64,000 nucleotides of DNA from Oscillospiraceae bacterium (GTDB lineage: Bacteria > Bacillota > Clostridia > Oscillospirales > Oscillospiraceae), in contig CACYHB010000007.1 in assembly GCA_902774015.1 (NCBI GenBank), forward strand, positions 1 through 64,000. The letters are read 5' to 3'. Shown in pieces: positions 48,102 to 55,956 of this stretch. How positions within the stretch are numbered: the first letter of the stretch is position 1; every line of letters starts with the position of its first letter. The translations under genes and the position numbers were made by a program. Below the pieces are notes generated by a model, which was not told the DNA's origin, did no database searches, and saw only the letters and a program-made list of their open reading frames with translations.

Positions 48102-48436
48102 TTTTCCCCGTCCTCCCGGATCAGCGTGCCCAGATCCAGACTCTCCAGCAAGAAACGGTACACGCCGTACTCGATGAACTTCGGGTCGCCGTTCTCACTC
48201 TCGAACTCGTGCAGGGCGTTCTCCAGCACCTGGGCGGGCGTTGCGCCCTTCCTGAAGTGCCGCCAGAGCCAGGCCGAGGTCTCGTTGAGGGTCAGCATGG
48301 TGTTTTCAAAGCGGCCGGATTCCACCACCGGCACCACCACGCACTCGTCCCCGATCTCACGCAGAATGAAGTCCGGATTCGTCACGAGCCGGGTGTTCCA
48401 GTCCACGTCATTGAAGATGATCTTGTTTTCGTCCAT
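48098..48436 (-). CDS. PqqD-like RiPP recognition element protein
   Basis: A 112-residue protein of the PqqD family. It begins with a short strand region (WNTRLVTNPDFILREIG) and has LTLNETSAWLWRHFRKGA, the typical PqqD/RRE signature. PqqD proteins are small winged-helix proteins that bind the leader of a ribosomal peptide and present it to the radical SAM enzyme. It overlaps the HPr-kinase-like gene by 29 bases and the radical SAM gene by 4, so all three are made together. Confidence 0.9.
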   Translation of the reverse strand: MDENKIIFNDVDWNTRLVTNPDFILREIGDECVVVPVVESGRFENTMLTLNETSAWLWRHFRKGATPAQVLENALHEFESENGDPKFIEYGVYRFLLESLDLGTLIREDGEK

Positions 48437-49301
48437 ATCCGTTCTCCTGTCTTCTTTCGTCGTTTTCCAGCGTATCCGCGAGCAGCTCCACCGTCTCGCG
48501 GGAAATGGTGCAGGCCAGATGGTAGACCGGGATCTCGCGCGTGAGCGCCTCGATCAGATCCATGGCCCGGTTTTGAAAGTCCCGGCTCCAGCGGTTGACC
48601 GTGATCTGGGTGTAGATCTGTGAAAAGGCCGCCATCGGCCCCAGCCGCTCGATCCGGTTCTCCGGGGCCTGGCTCAGCATCACGATCGCCCGGATGGGCG
48701 TGCTTTCGTTGTTGCAGATCTCCGAGCTGCCGCAGACCGGCCAGCCGCAGGCCTGCCACACGCCGCCGGCCTTCTGCAGCAGCGAGCGGTCCCCGTTGAG
48801 CTGCTTTACGCCGCGGTACCGCTCCCAGAGCCCGGCCTGGGTGCTCTTGCCCGTGCCGGAGGGCGCGGAAAAGAGGATCGCCCCGCGCTCCGTGCGGATG
48901 TAGGCCGAGTGCAGCACCAGCGCATCGCGCCCGATCATCCGCCGCTCAAAGGCGAAGAGGGAGGAGAACATCGTGTCGTATTTGAGCTCCCCCAGCACCC
49001 GGGGCAGCAGCAGGATCTCCGCGCTGTCCGCCGCCGTCTCCCGGTAACAGGCATAGGGCGCCGCGCCCGTCTCGCTGACGTAGCGGGTCTCCAGCCCGTC
49101 CCGCTCCAGCACCAGCAGATCCTTCCGCAGCGCGATCCGGCGGCCCTCCGGCTCCGGCAGCGCGTCCGCGAGCGCGATCCGGTAGGCGTAGTCCGGCGCG
49201 TCGGCGTCCGATTCAAATTTCATGAAATTTTCCGGGGGCCGCACCTCGTCCGGACACGAAAGCCGGAACGAAAAGTCCCCGATGCGAAAGCATTTGTCCA
49301 T
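48408..49301 (-). CDS. HPr-kinase-like P-loop protein
   Basis: A 297-residue protein. The P-loop is FSAPSGTGKST (144-154); LNGDRSLL (168-175) matches the second motif of HPr kinase-like proteins. The N-terminal 120 residues are a separate domain. HPr-kinase-related proteins together with PqqD-like and nucleotidyltransferase proteins form the known but uncharacterised HPr-rel-A group, seen in peptide and polysaccharide loci. ATG 49301 follows TGGAG. It heads the minus-strand operon and is divergent from the fusion gene at 49467. Confidence 0.85.
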   Translation of the reverse strand: MDKCFRIGDFSFRLSCPDEVRPPENFMKFESDADAPDYAYRIALADALPEPEGRRIALRKDLLVLERDGLETRYVSETGAAPYACYRETAADSAEILLLPRVLGELKYDTMFSSLFAFERRMIGRDALVLHSAYIRTERGAILFSAPSGTGKSTQAGLWERYRGVKQLNGDRSLLQKAGGVWQACGWPVCGSSEICNNESTPIRAIVMLSQAPENRIERLGPMAAFSQIYTQITVNRWSRDFQNRAMDLIEALTREIPVYHLACTISRETVELLADTLENDERRQENGYGRKQDHLQ

Positions 49302-49334
49302 GCGCGCTGCTCCAGATTTTTCAGTCGTATCAAC

Positions 49335-49362
49335 ATGATACCATAGATTGTCAAGAATACAA
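49335..49362 (-). promoter_or_regulatory. Promoter of the HPr-kinase-PqqD-radical SAM operon
   Basis: Minus strand: -35 TTGTAT (49362-49357), 16-base spacer, -10 TATCAT (49340-49335). A second TTGACA-like element lies inside the spacer. Confidence 0.45.
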
Positions 49363-49402
49363 GCACCCGTCTGCAAAAGCAAAGGGAGATAGGAAAAAAG
49401 AC

Positions 49403-49430
49403 TTGTAAAACCGAAAAATGAGAGTATAAT
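49403..49430 (+). promoter_or_regulatory. Promoter of the fusion protein-exporter operon
   Basis: -35 TTGTAA (49403-49408), 16-base spacer, consensus -10 TATAAT (49425-49430). It is divergent from the promoter at 49335-49362, so one intergenic region may control both halves of the cluster. Confidence 0.7.
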
Positions 49431-49466
49431 TATTCTGCCATATTATGTGAACGAAAGGGGCAGAAC

Positions 49467-50798
49467 ATGGACCGTTCCCGGCTGTGCTTTCTCGCGCTGC
49501 TGCGCTGCGCCCTGGGCGCCGCGCCCTCGGCTGAAATCGGCGCGCCGGGGGAGGAAGTGTTCCGCCTCGCCCAGACCCAGACGCTGCTGCCCGTGCTCGT
49601 CGATACGGCCGCGCGTCTCTGCGGGCCTGCCTGCGTCCCACCCGCTTACCGGCGGACCGCCGCCCGCCTGACTTCGTTCCAGACCGCGCAGAACGTCCTG
49701 TTTCAGAAGCTGCTCGACGGCCTGCTGGACGCGGGGCTTTCGCCCCTGTCGCTGCGCGGCGCGTCGGACCGGGTGCTCTTTCCCGCGGGGCTGCCCCTCC
49801 TCTGCGACGTGGAGGAGCTGGCCGTCCGGCCGGAGGAGCGGGAAGAATGCGAGCGCATCCTGCTGGATCACGGCCTCGCACCCGAGAACGGTGAACCAAA
49901 CGTGTTCTGCCGCCGGGAGAAGCGCCTCTGCGTCCGGCTCACGGTACTGCCCGACTTTCCCGTTTCCCGCCTGCTGACAGGCCCGGACGGCGCGCGCTGC
50001 CCCGTCCCCGCTCCGACGCCGCAGCTGCTGTGGCGGCTGCGCTGCGCCTCGGCAAATCTCTGCCGCGGCGGCGTCGGCCTCGCGGATCTGTGCGGGATCT
50101 GCCTGCTGGCCGAACGGTATGACGCGGAGATCGACTGGCCCGCCCTTCGGGAAGAGCTGGAAAGCGCCGGTCTCGAGGCTTTCGCTGCCGCCGTCTTTCA
50201 GATCGGCCGGGAAACCCTGGGGCTGCAGACAAGGGAGCTCTTTCCGCAGATATCGGCCGGGCCGCTGCTCGACGCGATGCTGGAGGGCGGGGTCTACGGC
50301 TGCGAGGGCGATCTTCGCGCCTATGGCGTTGAAGAGGGCCGCCCCGGCGGGCAGATGAACACCTTCGCCTATCTCACGGCGCTGCGCGCCCTGATCGAGG
50401 GCGGACGCAGCCTGACGCTGACCGTCTCCGGCAGCAGCATGACGCCTTTCCTCTGCCCCCGGCGCGACCGGGTCCGGCTCTCTCCGCCGGAACGACCCCT
50501 GCGCCGCGGCGACGTCGTGTTTTACCAGCAGGGGGGCGGGCAGTTCATCCTGCACCGCATCCTGCGCGCTTACGGCGGCGCGGAGCCGCGCTTTGACATC
50601 GTGGGCGACGCCCAGACCGCCGTCGACCGCGGCGTCCGCCGGGAGCAGATTTTCGCTCTGGCTGTCGACGCCGAGCGCAAGGGCCGTCCGGCCGGACCGG
50701 GCCATTTCTGGTGGCGCTTTTTCGCCGGCCCATGGCTGCGGCTTCTGCCGCTGCGCCCCGTTCTTACGCGCCTTTACGCTGCGCTTCGGGGCAGATAG
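49467..50798 (+). CDS. Fusion of nucleotidyltransferase-like and S26 signal-peptidase-like domains
   Basis: A 443-residue protein without signal peptide or N-terminal membrane helix. Residues 1-300 follow the PF14907 nucleotidyltransferase layout, but the acidic pair is degraded (CDVEELAV in place of SDxDL); GGVYG near 275 is shared with the protein at 27856. Residues 315-400 are an S26 peptidase of the SipW/ER type: TVSGSSMTPF (Ser324), RRGDVVFYQ, FILHRIL (His363) and GDAQTAVD (Asp387). It may cut the precursor leader in the cytoplasm before export. The fusion is unusual. RBS AAAGGGG; the exporter gene follows. Confidence 0.8.
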   Translation: MDRSRLCFLALLRCALGAAPSAEIGAPGEEVFRLAQTQTLLPVLVDTAARLCGPACVPPAYRRTAARLTSFQTAQNVLFQKLLDGLLDAGLSPLSLRGASDRVLFPAGLPLLCDVEELAVRPEEREECERILLDHGLAPENGEPNVFCRREKRLCVRLTVLPDFPVSRLLTGPDGARCPVPAPTPQLLWRLRCASANLCRGGVGLADLCGICLLAERYDAEIDWPALREELESAGLEAFAAAVFQIGRETLGLQTRELFPQISAGPLLDAMLEGGVYGCEGDLRAYGVEEGRPGGQMNTFAYLTALRALIEGGRSLTLTVSGSSMTPFLCPRRDRVRLSPPERPLRRGDVVFYQQGGGQFILHRILRAYGGAEPRFDIVGDAQTAVDRGVRREQIFALAVDAERKGRPAGPGHFWWRFFAGPWLRLLPLRPVLTRLYAALRGR

Positions 50799-50832
50799 AA
50801 CCCGGGCCGCTTTCAATCATTCGGAGTGAGCA

Positions 50833-52617
50833 ATGGATCAACATACAGACGAAAACAAAGCGTTTTTCAACTCCCTTCATACGCTGCGCGTCAAGATCAA
50901 GGACGGCACCTTCCATGAGATCCTGGAAGACTGGCGCTGGATCTTCTCCTACAGCAAGCGCTACAAGGGAGCCATCCTCTTCTACGTGCTGCTGGGCGTC
51001 TTCAGTACCTCGCTCGGCCTGGTGGCCAGCGTGGCCAGCAAGTATATGGTGGACATCATCACCGGCTATCAGACGGAGAAGCTGGGGATCTTCATCGGCC
51101 TGACCGTGGGCAGCGCCCTCTTCAGCCTGATCTTCTCCAACCTCATCGGCCGCATCTCCACCAAGCTCAGCATCGATATCAACAACGACATCCAGGCCGA
51201 TATCTTCGACCAGATCATCGACGTGGACTGGAAGGCCATCAACAAGTATTCAAACGGCGATATCCTCAACCGCTTCAACGGCGACGTGGGCACGGTCAGC
51301 GGCAACGCCATCGGCTGGCTGCCCTCTATCATCATCTCCATCTACAACTTCATCGTCACCTTCTTCCTGATCTGGCACTACAACAAGGTCATGTCCCTGC
51401 TGGCCTTCGCCAGCGCGCCGATCATGCTGCTGATGAGCAAGTATCTGATCACCAAGCAGCGGGAATACTCCAAGAAGGTGCGCGAGACCAGCAGCGAGAT
51501 GATGAGCTTCGAGGTCGAGACCTTCTATAATTTTGACACCATCAAGTCCTTCGGCGTCATGGAGAGCTACGGCCGCAAGCTGCGCGACTGGCAGAAGAAG
51601 TTCAAGAAGCTCAGCCTGGACTACAATCTCTTCACCATCAAGACCGGCATCTTCATGTCCCTGATGGGCATGGTCATCCAGTACGCCGCCTTCGGCTACT
51701 GCCTGTTTTTGATGTGGACCCACCAGATCACCTACGGCACCATGACGCTCTTCCTCGAACAGAGGGGGAGACTCGCCGGCGCTTTCAACAGCGTGGTCGG
51801 CATCATCCCCTCCTTCCTGACAAGCTCCGTCTCCGCCCACCGCATCCGCGAGCTCATCGATCTGCCCCGGGAACGTCACATCCCCGAGAGCGAGGAGCTG
51901 CGGGAACTGGCCGAGGAGGGCGTGGAGGTGCGGATGACGGACGTGAGCTTCGCCTATCTGGAGGGCCAGCAGGTCATCCAAAACTCCGATTTCCGCGCCG
52001 CGCCCGGGGAGATCGTGGCGCTGGTCGGCCCCTCCGGCGAGGGGAAGACCACCATGATCCGCCTGATGCTCGGCCTGATCCGGCCCGATGAGGGCGTGGC
52101 CCTGCTTCGCGGCAGCGATGGCAGGGAAGTGGAGATGAACGCGGACAGCCGCTATCTCTTCTCCTACGTGCCCCAGGGCAACACCGTCCTGTCGGGCACC
52201 GTGGCCGAGAACATGCGCATGGTAAAGGAGGACGCCACCGACGAGGAGATCGTCGAGGCGCTGAAGATCGCCTGCGCCTGGGATTTTGTCTCCAAGATGC
52301 CGGAGGGCATCAACTGCAAGATCGGCGAGCGCGGCCGCGGCTTCTCCGAAGGCCAGGCCCAGCGCATCGCCATCGCCCGCGCCGTCCTGCGCGACGCGCC
52401 GATCCTGCTGCTGGACGAGGCCACCTCCGCGCTTGACGTGACCACCGAGCGCCAGGTGCTGCGCAACATCGTGCAGCGCAGGCCCAACAAGGTCTGCATC
52501 GTGACTACCCACCGCCCCACGGTCATCAATCTCTGCCAGCGGGTCTACCGCGTGATGGAGACCCACGTCACCGAGCTGAGCGAGGAGGAGTCCAGCCGTA
52601 TGGTCATGGACTTCTGA
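50833..52617 (+). CDS. ABC exporter (membrane and ATPase domains in one chain)
   Basis: A 594-residue half-transporter. Six membrane helices lie between residues 40 and 320; the ATPase has Walker A GPSGEGKTT, a signature GFSEGQAQRIAIARA and Walker B ILLLDEATSALD. The signature is FSEGQ, not LSGGQ. It has no C39 peptidase domain at the N-terminus, so leader removal must be done by another protein, for which the S26-like domain upstream is a candidate. It probably exports the modified peptide as a dimer. RBS GGAGTGAG. Confidence 0.9.
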   Translation: MDQHTDENKAFFNSLHTLRVKIKDGTFHEILEDWRWIFSYSKRYKGAILFYVLLGVFSTSLGLVASVASKYMVDIITGYQTEKLGIFIGLTVGSALFSLIFSNLIGRISTKLSIDINNDIQADIFDQIIDVDWKAINKYSNGDILNRFNGDVGTVSGNAIGWLPSIIISIYNFIVTFFLIWHYNKVMSLLAFASAPIMLLMSKYLITKQREYSKKVRETSSEMMSFEVETFYNFDTIKSFGVMESYGRKLRDWQKKFKKLSLDYNLFTIKTGIFMSLMGMVIQYAAFGYCLFLMWTHQITYGTMTLFLEQRGRLAGAFNSVVGIIPSFLTSSVSAHRIRELIDLPRERHIPESEELRELAEEGVEVRMTDVSFAYLEGQQVIQNSDFRAAPGEIVALVGPSGEGKTTMIRLMLGLIRPDEGVALLRGSDGREVEMNADSRYLFSYVPQGNTVLSGTVAENMRMVKEDATDEEIVEALKIACAWDFVSKMPEGINCKIGERGRGFSEGQAQRIAIARAVLRDAPILLLDEATSALDVTTERQVLRNIVQRRPNKVCIVTTHRPTVINLCQRVYRVMETHVTELSEEESSRMVMDF

Positions 52618-52631
52618 GCGGAGGGACGAGC

Positions 52632-53384
52632 ATGATCGACCTGCACACCCACATCCTCCCCGGTGTGGACGACGGCTCCCAGAGTATGGAGATGTCGCTG
52701 GAGATGCTGCACATGGCAGCCCAGAGCGGCGTGGACCGGATCGTGGCCACACCGCACTGCAACATACCCTTTGAATTTGATAACTATCTCTCCCCCGAGA
52801 TGGAGGAGCTCTGGGAAGAGCTGAAGCTTGCGAAAGAAGAGGCCGGCATCCCCATCGAACTTCTGCACGGGATGGAAATCTTTGCAACGCCGGAGCTGCC
52901 GGAGCTTCTGGAGGAAAACCGCGTATGGACGCTCAGCGGCACCCGCTATTTCCTGACGGAGTTCAGCTTCAACGAAAACCCAGATTTCGTCCTGGACATT
53001 CTGGAGCAGTGCACGGAGCTGGGCTACCGCCCGGTGATCGCCCACCCGGAACGCTACTTCTTCATCCAGGACGATCCGCAGCTGGCCTATGAGCTCTGCG
53101 TGGCCGGATATCCGCTGCAGCTGAACAAGGGCAGCCTGCTGGGACGCTTCGGCCCCGCACCCCGGCGCTGCGCGGAGCTGCTGATGGATCACGGCCTGGC
53201 CGCCTGCGTGGCCAGCGACGCCCACCGCCCCTGGCAGCGCAGCACCTACATGGGGGAGATCCGGGATTTCCTGAATGCGGAATTCGGGGAAAACTATCAG
53301 AAACTGCTGCTGGAGATCAACCCGGAGCGGATCCTGCGCGGCGAAGAGCTGCTGGGATACGAGCCGATCTCTTTCCTGAAATAA
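52632..53384 (+). CDS. CpsB/YwqE-type tyrosine-protein phosphatase (PHP fold)
   Basis: A 250-residue protein. The start MIDLHTHILPGVDDGS with HxHxxPGxDDG is diagnostic for CpsB-type PHP phosphatases, followed by ATPHCN, HGMEIF, IAHPERY and ASDAHRP metal motifs. It dephosphorylates BY-kinases and so regulates capsule or exopolysaccharide length. The two BY-kinase genes lie just downstream. It follows the exporter by 15 bases (RBS GGAGGG), so the peptide exporter and the glycan cassette may share a transcript. Confidence 0.93.
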   Translation: MIDLHTHILPGVDDGSQSMEMSLEMLHMAAQSGVDRIVATPHCNIPFEFDNYLSPEMEELWEELKLAKEEAGIPIELLHGMEIFATPELPELLEENRVWTLSGTRYFLTEFSFNENPDFVLDILEQCTELGYRPVIAHPERYFFIQDDPQLAYELCVAGYPLQLNKGSLLGRFGPAPRRCAELLMDHGLAACVASDAHRPWQRSTYMGEIRDFLNAEFGENYQKLLLEINPERILRGEELLGYEPISFLK

Positions 53385-53424
53385 AGAGCCTTTCTGAAAG
53401 AATTGTGATTGGAGAAAGCATGGC

Positions 53425-54294
53425 ATGAAAAAACTGAGAATTGCGATCGTTGTGTTCTTCGTCATCGTGGCGGCGATCTTCGGCGTTCGTCGGGTACATG
53501 AGGAGCTGACTGCCGACTACTCCGCGCCGGTGATCCAGTCCATCAACGACCATATCGAGGCCAGTGTCAAGGTCACGGACCAGGAACTCCTGGTGGGCAT
53601 GGGCACCGGCGACAATCTGGACGGCAACGTCAACGAGACGCTGATGGTGGTGTCCAAGTCCAAGTTCATCCAGAAGGGCACCCGCTACGTCAATTACGCC
53701 GCCTTTGACCAGAGCAACAACGTCGGCACCTACACGAGGGTGCTGACCTACACGGATTATGTGTCGCCCCATTTTTCGATCCATGAGCCGCTGGTTTTTC
53801 TGGCGGGAAGCTCCCAGACGGATATTCTGCGCAACGTCGAAGCCTATGACTGTCTGGACGGCAACATCACCTCCCAGATCATGCTGACCTGGGGCGCGTC
53901 GCAGCCCATCAGCGAGAGTGCACAGGCGCAGACGATCAACCTGCAGGTGACCAACAGCGCCGGCGATACCAGCACACTGGAGCTCCAGGCCCTGTCGGAG
54001 GACTATGAAACCTACTACCGGCAGTCCCCCCATCTGAAGGACTATGTGATCTACGTTAAAGTGGGGGAGCAGCCCGATTACCGCTCCTATATCGACGGGA
54101 TCTGGAACGGTTCGAAACGCGCCTTGAAGGACACGGAATTTGATGTGAACACCGATTTCCAGATCGACAGCAGCGCCGTGGATCTCTATACCCCCGGCAG
54201 TTACACCGTGACCTATTCCCTGAGCCGGGCGCTGGCGGACGGGACCCGCCAACCGCTGGGAACGACGGTCATGTACGTGGAGGTGGAGGAATAA
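53425..54294 (+). CDS. Membrane-anchored Ig-like protein (paralog of 21849)
   Basis: A 289-residue protein with one N-terminal membrane helix (residues 3-20) and an outer region of beta-rich repeats. YTDYVSPHFSIHEPLVF and YDCLDGNITSQI align well with YSDYVSPRFSIRTPLVF and QDCLDGDLSASI in the first cassette. RBS TTGGAG. Its position before two Wzz/BY-kinase genes is the same as in the first cassette, so it is probably a fixed accessory part of this export system. The function is unknown. Confidence 0.78.
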   Translation: MKKLRIAIVVFFVIVAAIFGVRRVHEELTADYSAPVIQSINDHIEASVKVTDQELLVGMGTGDNLDGNVNETLMVVSKSKFIQKGTRYVNYAAFDQSNNVGTYTRVLTYTDYVSPHFSIHEPLVFLAGSSQTDILRNVEAYDCLDGNITSQIMLTWGASQPISESAQAQTINLQVTNSAGDTSTLELQALSEDYETYYRQSPHLKDYVIYVKVGEQPDYRSYIDGIWNGSKRALKDTEFDVNTDFQIDSSAVDLYTPGSYTVTYSLSRALADGTRQPLGTTVMYVEVEE

Positions 54295-54297
54295 AAC

Positions 54298-55956
54298 ATG
54301 AATAACGACGATTTTTCCTCTGTCATTGAGCGGCTGGACCTGTACAGCATGCTCCGGGACGTGGTCCGGAACCTCTGGGCGATCATCCTCGCCGCGGCGG
54401 CAGTGGCCATGATCGTGAACATGAATGTCCGCTCCGATTTCCAGAGCACCTACTCCACCACGGCGACCTTCGTCGTGACCTCCAAGACCTCCAGCAATTA
54501 CGCCTACAGCAATCTGTCCGCGGCGTCCTCCATGGCGGACAGCTTCACGAACATCCTCAACAGCCGCCTGCTGCGAAAAAAGGTCTGCGAGGATCTGGGT
54601 ATTTCCTCCTTCAACGCCAGAACAAGCGCCAACGTGATCCAGGGCACCAATCTGATGACCCTGCAGGTCACGGCGGACTCCCCCTGGAATACCTACCGTA
54701 TCATCCGCTCCATCATGAAAAACATCGGCGGCCTGACCCAATACGTCTCCGACGACATGGTGATGGAAGTGCTGCAGGAGCCGCCCGTTCCCACGGGCGC
54801 CGACGCGTCCTTCTCTGCCTTCAATCAGACGAGAGAGGCGTTCCTGGTTGCGTTTTTCGTCGTTGCGCTGGCTTTTATGTATCTTTCGTATATGAAAGCG
54901 ACGATCAAGAGCGAAAAGGACATGGAGGACAAGCTCGACGCCAAGAGCCTCGGCATGGTGTACTACGACCCCACCTACCGCTCTCTGGGCGCACTCCTCC
55001 GGAGGGAAAAAAACCGGCACATCATCACCGACATTGCCGCGCCTTTTGAATTTGTGGAGCGCTATAAGAAGATCAGCGCGAATATCTCCGCCAAGGCGCA
55101 GCAGTCCGGCGCCAGGATCATCCTGGTCACCAGCCTGCGGGAGCATGAGGGCAAATCCACGGTTTCGGCGAACCTGGCCCTGTCCCTGGCCCAGCAGTCC
55201 TACTCCGTGCTGCTGATCGACGGCGATATGCGCAGACCGACGCAGAACCATGTTTTCCTCAAGGCAAAGGACAAGCTGCAGCATTCTCTGGTGGATCTGC
55301 TGCAGGGAAAGGCCAGCATGGCCGAGGCCCTTCGCTATGACGCCGAGCGCGGCATCCGGCTTTTGCTCAACGACAGGAACTACCCCAACTCCACGGACAT
55401 CGTCTCTTCTCCCATGATGGAGAAGCTCTTGAACGTGGCCTCGAAGCATTTTGACTACGTGATCGTCGACTCGCCGCCCATGTCCCTGATGGCGGACGCC
55501 GAGGTCCTGGCGGATCGTGCGGATCTGAGCGTTCTCGTGGTGCGCTACGACCACTCCCTGGCGCCGGAGCTGAACGACGCCATCGACTCTCTGCGCGACT
55601 GCCGCGCGGAATTTGCCGGCTGCGTCCTCAACGAGGTGCAGACCATGCCCGGCATGCGGCACACCGTCGGCGGCTACGGCGGCTACGGGCGCTACTCGCA
55701 TTACCGCCGTTACGGCGATTACAACGCCTACGGCCACTATGCCACGCAGAACGAGGACAGCGGCAGCGAGCGGAAAAACCGTTCCGAGCGCAGAGACAGC
55801 GGCAACTCCCGGAGTCGGAGCGGCAGTGCGTCTCCCCGCAGCGGCAGCAGATCTGCCGTGCGCAGCGGCAGGGAAAAGAAAAACAGCGCCCCGGCAGACG
55901 CGGCGATGCCCGAGATCTCCGGTGAAACTGAGAATCAGGGAGGTGAGCAGGTATGA
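54298..55956 (+). CDS. Wzz/BY-kinase fusion with Ser/Arg-rich tail
   Basis: A 552-residue protein. Wzz membrane helices lie at about 26-42 and 180-198. The kinase part has Walker A TSLREHEGKST (278-288), Walker A' LLIDGDMRRP (305-314) and Walker B VIVDSPP. After the tyrosine cluster (GYGGYGRYSHYRRYGDYNAYG) it continues with about 75 extra residues rich in Ser, Arg and Gly, absent from its counterpart at 22699. RBS GGAGG. It starts 3 bases after the previous stop and overlaps the next gene by 4 bases. Confidence 0.9.
   Translation: MNNDDFSSVIERLDLYSMLRDVVRNLWAIILAAAAVAMIVNMNVRSDFQSTYSTTATFVVTSKTSSNYAYSNLSAASSMADSFTNILNSRLLRKKVCEDLGISSFNARTSANVIQGTNLMTLQVTADSPWNTYRIIRSIMKNIGGLTQYVSDDMVMEVLQEPPVPTGADASFSAFNQTREAFLVAFFVVALAFMYLSYMKATIKSEKDMEDKLDAKSLGMVYYDPTYRSLGALLRREKNRHIITDIAAPFEFVERYKKISANISAKAQQSGARIILVTSLREHEGKSTVSANLALSLAQQSYSVLLIDGDMRRPTQNHVFLKAKDKLQHSLVDLLQGKASMAEALRYDAERGIRLLLNDRNYPNSTDIVSSPMMEKLLNVASKHFDYVIVDSPPMSLMADAEVLADRADLSVLVVRYDHSLAPELNDAIDSLRDCRAEFAGCVLNEVQTMPGMRHTVGGYGGYGRYSHYRRYGDYNAYGHYATQNEDSGSERKNRSERRDSGNSRSRSGSASPRSGSRSAVRSGREKKNSAPADAAMPEISGETENQGGEQV

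Noticed and set aside
53317-55737. Minus-strand open frame of 806 codons
   Set aside because: It is antisense to the Ig-like protein and the Wzz/BY-kinase gene, both clearly real.
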